Positions 1 to 6,625 of a stretch of 11,265 nucleotides of DNA are shown in pieces. A program made the translations under genes and the position numbers. Position 1 is the stretch's first letter, and each line of letters opens with the position of its first letter. The stretch is from contig JAEETM010000097.1 in the NCBI GenBank assembly GCA_016290335.1, forward strand, positions 1-11,265, given 5' to 3'. Source of the DNA: Treponema sp. Its GTDB lineage: Bacteria; Spirochaetota; Spirochaetia; Treponematales; Treponemataceae. The notes below the pieces were generated by a model. It made no database searches and was not told the DNA's origin. It saw only the letters and a program-made list of their open reading frames with translations.

Positions 1-38
1 CAAAAGCCTTACCAAAACATTTTTCAGGAGGAAGCGTT

Positions 39-584
39 ATGTCTTCAGAATATTTGAAAGGATTTGCGGTAGGAATTGTGGCAGTATTTGTTTGTGTGGC
101 AATTGGAATCTTAATTGGTAAGCTGATTCACAAGGAGAATAAGGGAAAGTATGATGAACGTCAGCAGAAGGAACGCGGAAGGGCGTTTAAGATTGGCTTT
201 ATAGCTTATGTGATTTGTACCCTTCTGGCCATGTTCCTTGATGTTTATGGTGTGACTGCGGAGATTGAACAGGCTTATATTTACCTTATGGTGCTGCTTG
301 TTCCGCTTCTGGTTTTTGTACTTGTGTGTATCTGGCGTGATGCGTACTTCCAGATGGGCGAAAACAAAAAAAGATTTTTTATTTTTGGTGTGCTGGCGCT
401 GATTTTGAATGTAGTTGCATTTATTCAGAACAGAAATAATATAAGTTTAATTGCCTGTGCATTCCTTATCATCACGTTTTTGAATATAATTGCAAAAGTG
501 ATTGTAGAGCATTTTAAGGAAAAGAAGCTTGCGGCTGAAGATGCAGCTGTTGCAGGTGGAACAAGAGTTTCGGAGGGCGAATGA
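39..584 (+). CDS. Five-helix integral membrane protein with YDERQ motif, partner of Xre regulator
   Basis: A 181-aa protein with predicted membrane segments at about residues 9-30, 52-69, 80-99, 112-129 and 135-156. The loop after helix 1 is charged and contains YDERQ (38-42), then an Arg/Lys-rich stretch before helix 2. The C-terminal 25 residues are polar and probably cytoplasmic. The start is supported by AGGAGGA at 26-32, about 6 nt upstream of the ATG. The stop overlaps the start of the following Xre gene (ATGA), so the two are almost certainly co-translated. From general knowledge, YDERQ-type membrane proteins paired with a tiny Xre regulator recur in Firmicutes and relatives, but I cannot name the Pfam family with confidence and know no biochemical function. 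A plausible inference is that it senses or sequesters and controls the adjacent regulator. No signal peptide other than helix 1, and no catalytic motif, is visible. Confidence 0.85.
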   Translation: MSSEYLKGFAVGIVAVFVCVAIGILIGKLIHKENKGKYDERQQKERGRAFKIGFIAYVICTLLAMFLDVYGVTAEIEQAYIYLMVLLVPLLVFVLVCIWRDAYFQMGENKKRFFIFGVLALILNVVAFIQNRNNISLIACAFLIITFLNIIAKVIVEHFKEKKLAAEDAAVAGGTRVSEGE

Positions 585-772
585 AAAACTTAAAGCTTAA
601 GGCGGCGCGGGCGTTAAAGGATATGTCGCAGGAAGATTTGGCAAAAGCCGTGAATGTAAGCCGCCAGACTATAAATGCAATTGAGCAGGGAGATTATAAT
701 CCTACTATCAATTTGTGCATTGCAATTTGCAAAGCGCTGGGGGTTACGCTCAACGACTTGTTCTGGTCATAG
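581..772 (+). CDS. Small Xre-family HTH transcriptional regulator (63 aa)
   Basis: A 63-aa, single-domain cro/C1-type DNA-binding protein. The helix-turn-helix core spans about residues 5-60: [15 protein letters not shown] forms helices 2-3, and [12 protein letters not shown] is the usual end of the recognition helix and following turn. There is no extra dimerisation or ligand domain, which is typical of the minimal regulators encoded next to a membrane partner. The start ATG overlaps the stop of the upstream membrane gene (ATGA at 581-584), with GGAGGG at 572-577 placed about 4 nt before it, so translation is coupled. It probably regulates its own operon. Whether it controls anything else, such as the convergent transporter, cannot be seen here. 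Confidence 0.92.
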   Translation: MKNLKLKAARALKDMSQEDLAKAVNVSRQTINAIEQGDYNPTINLCIAICKALGVTLNDLFWS

Positions 773-863
773 CGAAAGCTTCTGCTGTTCGGTAACAAAC
801 ATTATAACTGCTTTCGCTGGCAGTTTTGCATTAGCAAAACTGCCCATTTCATTTTATAAAATG
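771..863. repeat. Cluster of three inverted repeats between convergent genes; likely bidirectional terminator region
   Basis: Three perfect dyads are packed between the Xre stop and the end of the NSS transporter gene. (a) AGCGAAAGC at 771-779 pairs with GCTTTCGCT at 810-818, leaving a 30-nt interior. (b) GGCAGTTTTGC at 819-829 pairs with GCAAAACTGCC at 834-844, an 11-bp stem with a 4-nt ATTA loop. (c) CATTTTATAAAATG at 850-863 is a self-palindrome that covers the transporter stop codon. Hairpin b is the strongest and is followed on the + strand by a T-rich but not continuous stretch (CATTTCATTTTA), so a + strand terminator is plausible though not textbook. On the - strand no T run follows. 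The nested layout could also be a REP-type element. Confidence 0.5.
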
Positions 864-2269
864 CCCAAACCTGTCAGTAAAATTACAAACAATAAAACGG
901 GTGCAATAAACTTTATCATCACTTTATAAAGCCCTGCGCGGTTGAACTTTTCGCCGTTCAGGGTGATTTCGTCTAAAATGGTTTGAGGCTTGCAAACCCA
1001 GCCGATGAGAATACAGGTAAGAATACCAATAAGCGGCATAAGAACATTGTTGGCCCCATAATCAAGCACATCAAGAATCTGACCGACAGAACCGTTTGGA
1101 AGTTTCAATTTAAATACCCAGACATTATAACCAAGGCATACAATTATAGAAACTACAAACGTTGCAGCTCCCAGAATAAGAACAGACTTTTTGCGGGACC
1201 AGCCGTATTTATCAATATAACTTGCGGTAATTGCTTCGAGAATTGAAACTGCAGAAGTTATTGCGGCAAATAAAACCATTACAAAGAAAAGCGCACCAAG
1301 AATATAGCCAAAAATGCCGAGAGAATTGAAAATCTTAGGAAGAGCAACGAAAATAAGGCTTGTACCGGCTGTTTTAAGTCCATCAACGTCTGAGAAAACA
1401 AAAACTGTTGGAATAATCATAAGACCGGCAAGGAATGCAATTCCGGTGTCGAACGCAATAATCTGATTAACCGATTTTTCAAGATTAACTTCTTTTTTCA
1501 TATAAGAGCCATAAGCAATCATTATTCCCATAGCTATGCTGAGCGAATAGAAAAGTTGGCCTATTGCATCAAGGCAGATGTGCAGAAAACCGCGGAAGGT
1601 TAAGCCTTTGAAGTTTGGAATAAGGTAGATTTTTGCGCCCTGCAAACCAGTTCTGGTAACGCCGTCTGAGTCGGTAAACTTGAGGAAAAGTGCGTAGAAC
1701 GAAATAAAAATAACGATTACTGCAAGAATAGGCATGAGAATCTTTGAAAACTTTTCTATTCCATCTTCAACGCCTTTGTATACTATGTAGAAGCACGCGC
1801 CTGCAAAAAGGAAGGTAAATAAAATTGGCTGCCAGCTGCCCGAAATAAAGCTGTTGAAAAATCCATCCTGAACAGCCAGAGAGCCTTTTCCAATCATATA
1901 TGTGAACATATATTTAATTACCCAGCCGCCGATTACGCAGTAATATGGATAAATTATAAAAGGTACGACAAAAGAAAAAATACCGAGCCACTTCCATTTT
2001 GGCTGAAGTTCACGGTATGCGGTGAGCGGTCCCTGCTGAGTTTTTCTTCCAAGGGCAACTTCTGTAATTAAAAGCGTGAATCCGAATGTAAGCGCAAATA
2101 CCAGGTAGACAAGCAGAAACAATCCGCCGCCATCCTTTGCTGCACAATACGGAAACCTCCAGATATTTCCCAATCCAACTGCTGATCCAGCCGCCGCCAG
2201 AACAAAGCCCAGCGAGCCGGTAAAGGAGTTGCGTTCTTTTTTGTTTTCTGATTTTGAATTATTTTCCAT
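854..2269 (-). CDS. Neurotransmitter:sodium symporter (NSS) family amino-acid transporter
   Basis: A 471-aa inner-membrane transporter of the LeuT-fold NSS/SNF family, which couples Na+ entry to uptake of amino acids. The signature GSAVGLGNIWRFPY in the unwound TM1 is at residues 28-41. TM6 carries DAIGQLFYSLSIAMG (234-248). TM8 has AAITSAVSILE, where Ala345, Thr348 and Ser349 align with the LeuT Na2-site residues Ala351, Thr354 and Ser355. I count about eleven membrane helices, the last ending at the C terminus, which resembles the 11-helix bacterial members (MhsT-like) rather than 12-helix LeuT. Substrate cannot be read from sequence; a hydrophobic or aromatic L-amino acid is the usual case. 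The start is supported by GAGG (2277-2280) about 7 nt upstream. The gene is monocistronic, convergent with the Xre operon and divergent from a membrane-bound regulator, which makes that regulator a candidate controller. Confidence 0.95.
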   Translation of the reverse strand: MENNSKSENKKERNSFTGSLGFVLAAAGSAVGLGNIWRFPYCAAKDGGGLFLLVYLVFALTFGFTLLITEVALGRKTQQGPLTAYRELQPKWKWLGIFSFVVPFIIYPYYCVIGGWVIKYMFTYMIGKGSLAVQDGFFNSFISGSWQPILFTFLFAGACFYIVYKGVEDGIEKFSKILMPILAVIVIFISFYALFLKFTDSDGVTRTGLQGAKIYLIPNFKGLTFRGFLHICLDAIGQLFYSLSIAMGIMIAYGSYMKKEVNLEKSVNQIIAFDTGIAFLAGLMIIPTVFVFSDVDGLKTAGTSLIFVALPKIFNSLGIFGYILGALFFVMVLFAAITSAVSILEAITASYIDKYGWSRKKSVLILGAATFVVSIIVCLGYNVWVFKLKLPNGSVGQILDVLDYGANNVLMPLIGILTCILIGWVCKPQTILDEITLNGEKFNRAGLYKVMIKFIAPVLLFVILLTGLGIL

Positions 2270-2291
2270 GATAAAACCTCTGCAAATGTTT

Positions 2292-2311
2292 TATAATAAT
2301 TTGTTATTATA
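2292..2311. promoter_or_regulatory. Perfect 8-bp dyad overlapping the NSS -10 box (candidate operator)
   Basis: TATAATAA at 2292-2299 and TTATTATA at 2304-2311 form a perfect inverted repeat around TTTG. One arm contains the transporter's -10 hexamer, so a dimeric repressor bound here would block transcription. The region is very AT-rich, so chance symmetry is possible. Confidence 0.35.
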
Positions 2312-2334
2312 CCACCCTTTTTAGGATTTTTCGA
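2306..2334 (-). promoter_or_regulatory. Extended -10 promoter of the NSS transporter gene
   Basis: Read on the minus strand, TATAAT (2311-2306) is preceded by TGG, an extended -10. A -35-like TCGAAA (2334-2329) lies exactly 17 bp upstream. The predicted transcript would have a leader of about 30 nt before the transporter ATG at 2269. The -10 is embedded in a perfect dyad, listed separately. Confidence 0.55.
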
Positions 2335-2411
2335 GGGAGAAATACTTTGTATGCTGTTGATTTTCTGTAAACTGTGATACACTTTCTTTATTATTTTCTT
2401 GCAGGCAACAT

Positions 2412-3443
2412 ATGGTAAACCTGATTGAACTTTATAAAAAACGTTATTATATTTCGCATTCAGACCTTGCAGATTTAGCAGAAGCTAACCGTCTCCATCT
2501 TATTGTTGCCTGTTCTTTACTGTTTATTTTTGGTTTGGGCAATTTAATCTATATTTTTGCTTTTCATTTTAATAACTTGCAGGATTATATTACGTCAATT
2601 ATTTATTTTGGAGTTTTTACGCTTCTAAGTATCGCAATGTTTTTTTACTCCAGATGGGTTAAGAACGTTGACCGCGAAAAAGCCTATGTTTTAAAAACAA
2701 TTCCATTTTATGTTCTTTTATGCACGGGAATATCTGCTGCCATTTATAATTGTTATTTCATTGGTCATCCGTTTACCGCTGTTCTTACTTATTGTATTAC
2801 AGACATCATAGCTTTAATGGCTTTTACTTTTTCTCCAATAATCTACTTTATAATAATTGTGATAGGACTTGCTTTTCTAATTCCTTACGTTTATGTGGAC
2901 TTTGGAGTTACAGGTTTGCTGGATACAATTCTTGTAACAATTCTTTTGCATGGATTTTCGCTTTACAGACGGTTTACACAAAAAAAAGATATTCTGATGC
3001 TCCAAAAACAAAAACATAATCTTGAAGCAAAAACCTTTGGAAACTTTACGTTATTTTTTGAAGGAAAAGTTGTTAAGTTCAAAAGAATAAAATCAAACGA
3101 GCTGGTTGCTTATCTTATTTATAAAAACGGAAGTTCAGTGCAGACCAAGGAACTTATTTCTGTACTCTATGGAGATCAGGCGGATTCTTCCCATAATGGT
3201 GCTAATCTTCGTAATTTAATTTCTGATATAAAACATACTTTTGATGAACTTGAAATACAAAACTTTTTTATAACTGAATACAACAATTTCCGTATCAACC
3301 CGGAAGCTGTTAGATGCGACTACTACGATTTTCTTACCGGCAACAAATCTGCCTTAAAAAGCTTTTCCGGCGAGTTTATGAGCCAATACAGCTGGGCCAA
3401 AGAAACCACCGGCTTTTTGGAAATGAAAGCATTGAAAAAATAA
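2412..3443 (+). CDS. Membrane-embedded transcriptional regulator: about six TM helices plus C-terminal SARP/BTAD-type winged helix
   Basis: A 343-aa protein in two parts. Residues about 28-184 hold some six hydrophobic helices (roughly 28-50, 59-80, 93-115, 121-139, 141-161, 164-184). A basic, coiled linker (190-206, RRFTQKKDILMLQKQK) leads to a cytoplasmic domain, about 207-343. That domain looks like the OmpR/SARP winged helix: FGNFTLFFEGKVVKFKRIKS as the opening beta hairpin, ELVAYLIYKNGSSVQTKELI as the first helices, NGANLRNLISDIKHTF as recognition helix, then FFITEYNNFRINP as the wing. CDYYDFLTGNKSAL and FSGEFMSQYSWAKETTGFLE match the start of the BTAD region seen in SARP-type response regulators, but the rest of BTAD is absent. 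A weak AGG lies at 2403-2405. Inference: a one-component signal transducer that senses at the membrane and binds DNA from the membrane, possibly acting on the divergent transporter. Confidence 0.85.
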   Translation: MVNLIELYKKRYYISHSDLADLAEANRLHLIVACSLLFIFGLGNLIYIFAFHFNNLQDYITSIIYFGVFTLLSIAMFFYSRWVKNVDREKAYVLKTIPFYVLLCTGISAAIYNCYFIGHPFTAVLTYCITDIIALMAFTFSPIIYFIIIVIGLAFLIPYVYVDFGVTGLLDTILVTILLHGFSLYRRFTQKKDILMLQKQKHNLEAKTFGNFTLFFEGKVVKFKRIKSNELVAYLIYKNGSSVQTKELISVLYGDQADSSHNGANLRNLISDIKHTFDELEIQNFFITEYNNFRINPEAVRCDYYDFLTGNKSALKSFSGEFMSQYSWAKETTGFLEMKALKK

Positions 3444-3471
3444 AACTTTTATACTGTTTCTCCAGAGCCAT

Positions 3472-3504
3472 AAAAAAACCCGGAACTCATTGCTGGGTTC
3501 CGAG
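3472..3504 (-). terminator. Intrinsic terminator on the minus strand
   Basis: On the minus strand CTCGGAAC (3504-3497) pairs with GTTCCGGG (3486-3479) in an 8-bp stem with one G-U pair and a 10-nt loop. It is followed at once by seven T residues (3478-3472), a textbook rho-independent terminator. On the plus strand the same stem has a C-A mismatch and no downstream T run, so it suits the plus-strand regulator gene ending at 3443 less well. Both flanking genes are on the plus strand, so what it terminates is unexplained. Confidence 0.6.
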
Positions 3505-3545
3505 CTAACATAAGAATTGCATAAGGTTCTACAAGATATATACTT

Positions 3546-3602
3546 TCACACATTTGCTGTAGCATCAGATACATCAGGATAAGCTTCTGAGATTTCTGTC
3601 AT
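3546..3602 (-). other. Short coding-like minus-strand stretch (gene tail remnant or small ORF)
   Basis: On the minus strand an ATG at 3602 opens an 18-codon frame that reads MTEISEAYPDVSDATANV and ends in TGA at 3546. It stops 41 nt before the minus-strand terminator. The frame is also open upstream (to about 3692), including ...KYLKTGVSFASE directly before the ATG. Codon choice from about 3625 onward looks like the window's real genes, whereas sequence beyond that is AT-rich and intergenic. An AGGAG is present at 3624-3620 but lies 17 nt from the ATG, too far for normal initiation. It could be the 3' end of a decayed gene, a very small protein, or chance. I recognise no family. Confidence 0.25.
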
Positions 3603-3625
3603 TTCGCTGGCAAAACTTACTCCTG

Positions 3626-3654
3626 TTTTCAAATATTTAAAAAAATGGTTTAAT
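3626..3654 (+). promoter_or_regulatory. Candidate promoter of the M16 protease operon
   Basis: TTTTCA (3626-3631) and TTTAAT (3649-3654) are separated by 17 bp, and TGG directly precedes the -10, making it an extended -10. Transcription would start near 3661, giving a leader of about 60 nt that begins at the tandem TTGTGCAATTTA repeat. Confidence 0.45.
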
Positions 3655-3661
3655 AAAATTA

Positions 3662-3687
3662 TTGTGCAATTTAAGTTGTGCAATTTA
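3662..3687 (+). repeat. Tandem direct repeat TTGTGCAATTTA (2 copies, 14-bp period)
   Basis: Identical 12-mers at 3662-3673 and 3676-3687 are separated by 2 bp, in the presumed leader of the protease gene right after the predicted transcription start. The spacing (14 bp start to start) is compatible with a paired regulator site, but a local duplication is equally possible. Confidence 0.6.
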
Positions 3688-3708
3688 CATCATCATTTGT
3701 CCAATCTC

Positions 3709-3713
3709 GGAGG
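3709..3713 (+). promoter_or_regulatory. Ribosome binding site fixing the M16 protease start
   Basis: GGAGG lies 8 nt before the ATG at 3722. The frame is open further back to a TTG at 3662, but that codon has no Shine-Dalgarno and would place 20 unlikely residues before an otherwise clean lipoprotein signal peptide. The ATG at 3722 is therefore the real start. Confidence 0.85.
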
Positions 3714-3721
3714 ATTTCATA

Positions 3722-6598
3722 ATGTACGCAAAGACAAGTTTAAAATCATTTATTCTGTCACTGCTGTTTACTGGCTTTGTGCTTGGAACTGTACTATCTA
3801 CAATCAGCTGTAAATCTACAGACGTAAAAGAAAAAGGAACTAAGGCTGAAAATGCCGGCACCCCGCTTACGTTTGATTCTGCGGTTGTTCGTGGCAGCCT
3901 TGAAAACGGAATGGATTATTTTGTGTTGCACAACGAGGAGCCAAAAAACAGAATTGTTTTGAGACTTGTTGTAAAGGCCGGTTCCTGTATGGAAGAAGAT
4001 GACCAGCAGGGCGTTGCACATTTTATTGAACACCTTGCCTTTAACGGCACAGAGCATTTTGAAAAATCTGCAATTGTAGATTACTTTGAAAAAATCGGTA
4101 TGAACTTTGGCGCAGACTTGAACGCTTATACTTCTTTTGAAGAAACAGTTTACAAGCTGGAGATTCCGGCAGATGATCCAAGCATGCTGGAGCAGGCACT
4201 TCTTATTTTACATGACTGGGCCTGTGCGGTAACCTTCCCACCGGAAGAAATTGAAAAAGAGCGCGGTGTTGTAAATGAAGAATGGAGACTCCGCCAGGGC
4301 TTGCAGGGAAGGATTTCTGATAAGCAGATTCACTTTCTTTTAAAAGATTCTATATTCGAAAATCGTCTGCCAATTGGACAAATGGAAATTGTTAATACGA
4401 TTCCACGCGAAAGGATTCTGGACTTTTACAATAAATGGTACCGCCCTGATTTAATGTCAATTGTTGTAGTTGGTGATGCTGACACTTCTCTTCTTGAAGC
4501 TCAAATAAAAGAAATAATGGGTGCAATTCCTAAGAACAATTCAAAGCTTTCAATACCGGAGTTCCCAATTCCTCAGCAGAAGGAAAAGCAGATTTTAAGA
4601 ATCAGTGACCCGGAACAAAAATACACTCTTATCAATATTTTTGAACGTAATCCAACTCCTCCAAGAAAAACCGAAGAAGATGCCCGCTCAGTTCTTATAC
4701 AGGAAATTGCTTCTTCTATTTTTGACCAGCGCCTTTCTGAAATTACAAACACAGCTGATGCTCCTTGGATTGCCGCTGGTGTTGGAGATACTCCTATTAC
4801 AAATTTTGCTTCCTTCTATTATTTAGGTTTTATCCCAAAGGATGGAATGTTTGTTCAGTCTGTAAAAACTTTCTTTGATGAATACGACCGCTTTATGCTC
4901 CACGGAATTACACAATCTGAGCTGGAAAGATTCAAACAGTATTACACAACTCAAATGGAGTTATATCACACTAACAAAGATAAAACCCCATCCGTAGATC
5001 TTGCCGATAATTTAATTCAGTATGTGCTGTTAGGCAAAACTTACCTTTCCAACGATGATTTTTACAATTTATATACTAAGCTCATTCCGCAGATTACTGT
5101 TGAAGAAGTTAATGCCTGTGCAAAAAATATGATTCAAGACCGCGGTACTCAGTTCTTAATTTTATCTCAAGATACTGCAAGTGATATTCCAAATGATGAT
5201 GAAATTATGCAGCTGTGGAAGAACTACAAAAACGAAGTGCTTATTGCTTATGCTGATGATGTTGAAGACAGCGAGTTGATGGAACGTCCTGCTAAAAAAG
5301 GAAAGGTTACTTCTAAAAAAGAAATTGCAGAGCTTGGTGTAAACGAGTATTTGCTCGACAATGGTATCCGCATCATCACAAAGAAAACCGATTTTGAAGC
5401 AAACTCCGTTTATATGAAACTGACAAGCAAAGGCGGTTTGTTCTACCTTGATGAAAAAGATGTACCTTCTGCAAGATTGAGTTTGAATTATGCAATAACC
5501 TCTGGCTTGAACGGAATGTCTTATAATCAGCTGATTAAGAAAATTACTTCAAAGCAAGTTAGTCTCAACTTCAATATCAAAGATACAACAGAAACTTTTT
5601 CTGGTAACGCAAGCTGGGAAGATACAGAAGCCTTGCTGCAACTTGTAAATCTTATGTTTACAAAAACTCAGTTTAATGATGAAGGCTGGCAGGTTGTAAA
5701 GAGCAATGCAGAAACTATGGCAAAGAATCACGGGCTCCAGCCGAATGATTTGTTCCAGGATAAGATAAAAGAGATTCTTTACGGAAACAGTATTTTCTGG
5801 GCTCCATTTGATATGGCTCTTTTGAAAAAAATGAATCCAGAATCTGCCGAAAAGATTTATCACGAACGTTTTGCAAATCCTGCTGACTTTACTTATATTT
5901 TTGTTGGTGATTTTGATGAAGAGGCTCTGATTGATTTGTGCTGCTGGTATTTTGGAAGTCTTGAAACTTCTGCTAACCGTGAAGAAACATTTTACAAATA
6001 TTGGGATTTCCCTAAGGGCAAACCGTCGGCAACTGTAAAAAAAGGTCTTGATAATCAGGGCCAGGTTTACATGAGCTTTGGTGGTAAGCTTCCTGCTTCT
6101 GCCGGTTTGGAAGAAGGTTTTTACGAAGATGACATTATGAATCAGCTTGAGGCTTTATTTGACATTAAGCTGCGTGAAGTGATTCGCGAAGATAAGAGTG
6201 GTTCTTACGGAATTGGTGTAAACGGTTACATTGACGGTTACCCTGAGCGTTTCTACAGATTTATTGTAAACTTTGGCTGCGAACCGGAACGTGAACAGGA
6301 GCTTGCTGATACTGTAATTGAAGTTATTAAGGATGTGCAGAAAAACGGTGTTAGTGAAGACTACATTCAAAAGTTACAGGAAACTAACAGACGTTCTTTT
6401 GAAGTAAACAAACGAGATAATAACTGGTGGATTAGCAGATTAGAATACGAGTTAGCCTTAACTTACGAGCCTCTCTGGGTTTCTTACGATGTTGATAAAA
6501 GAACCAACTGGATTACAGCAGAAGCATTACAGGCTGCTGCTAAAAAATATTTGAACACAGACAATTATGTGACTGTATTCTTAAAGCCTGAAAAGTAA
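3722..6598 (+). CDS. M16 family (PqqL-like) zinc metalloprotease, predicted lipoprotein
   Basis: From the ATG at 3722 the protein is 958 aa. Residues 1-30 form a lipoprotein signal peptide ending ...VLSTISC, with the lipidated Cys at 30. The Thr at -3 deviates from the enterobacterial lipobox but is tolerated in spirochaetes. The catalytic M16 domain holds the inverted zinc motif HFIEH (His100, Glu103, His104) and the distal zinc ligand Glu180 in KERGVVNEEW. A second M16 module, without HxxEH, begins about residue 540 (VNEYLLDNGIRIITKK). Its IREDKSGSYGIGV (Arg822, Tyr829) is the Arg/Tyr pair that helps bind substrate. The length of about 950 aa fits four fold units in one chain, as in PqqL and pitrilysin. 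It probably degrades peptides in the periplasm, anchored to a membrane. The MATE gene follows after 15 bp, so the two are probably co-transcribed. Confidence 0.95.
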   Translation: MYAKTSLKSFILSLLFTGFVLGTVLSTISCKSTDVKEKGTKAENAGTPLTFDSAVVRGSLENGMDYFVLHNEEPKNRIVLRLVVKAGSCMEEDDQQGVAHFIEHLAFNGTEHFEKSAIVDYFEKIGMNFGADLNAYTSFEETVYKLEIPADDPSMLEQALLILHDWACAVTFPPEEIEKERGVVNEEWRLRQGLQGRISDKQIHFLLKDSIFENRLPIGQMEIVNTIPRERILDFYNKWYRPDLMSIVVVGDADTSLLEAQIKEIMGAIPKNNSKLSIPEFPIPQQKEKQILRISDPEQKYTLINIFERNPTPPRKTEEDARSVLIQEIASSIFDQRLSEITNTADAPWIAAGVGDTPITNFASFYYLGFIPKDGMFVQSVKTFFDEYDRFMLHGITQSELERFKQYYTTQMELYHTNKDKTPSVDLADNLIQYVLLGKTYLSNDDFYNLYTKLIPQITVEEVNACAKNMIQDRGTQFLILSQDTASDIPNDDEIMQLWKNYKNEVLIAYADDVEDSELMERPAKKGKVTSKKEIAELGVNEYLLDNGIRIITKKTDFEANSVYMKLTSKGGLFYLDEKDVPSARLSLNYAITSGLNGMSYNQLIKKITSKQVSLNFNIKDTTETFSGNASWEDTEALLQLVNLMFTKTQFNDEGWQVVKSNAETMAKNHGLQPNDLFQDKIKEILYGNSIFWAPFDMALLKKMNPESAEKIYHERFANPADFTYIFVGDFDEEALIDLCCWYFGSLETSANREETFYKYWDFPKGKPSATVKKGLDNQGQVYMSFGGKLPASAGLEEGFYEDDIMNQLEALFDIKLREVIREDKSGSYGIGVNGYIDGYPERFYRFIVNFGCEPEREQELADTVIEVIKDVQKNGVSEDYIQKLQETNRRSFEVNKRDNNWWISRLEYELALTYEPLWVSYDVDKRTNWITAEALQAAAKKYLNTDNYVTVFLKPEK

Positions 6599-6625
6599 AA
6601 CACTAGATTATAGATGGGAAAAATT

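Noticed and set aside
2357..2385. TTGATT at 2357-2362 as the -35 of the membrane-bound regulator gene
   Set aside because: No acceptable -10 occurs 16-18 bp downstream (CACTTT); the plus-strand promoter in this gap could not be assigned.
3662..3721. Extended N terminus of the M16 protease from a TTG at 3662
   Set aside because: No Shine-Dalgarno before the TTG, the 20 codons contain the tandem repeat and look non-coding, and the ATG at 3722 has GGAGG at the right distance and begins a clean lipoprotein signal peptide.
3794..4057. Minus-strand open frame of 87 codons inside the protease gene
   Set aside because: It overlaps the conserved zinc-motif region of the M16 protease on the other strand, shows no domain and no ribosome binding site; a shadow frame.
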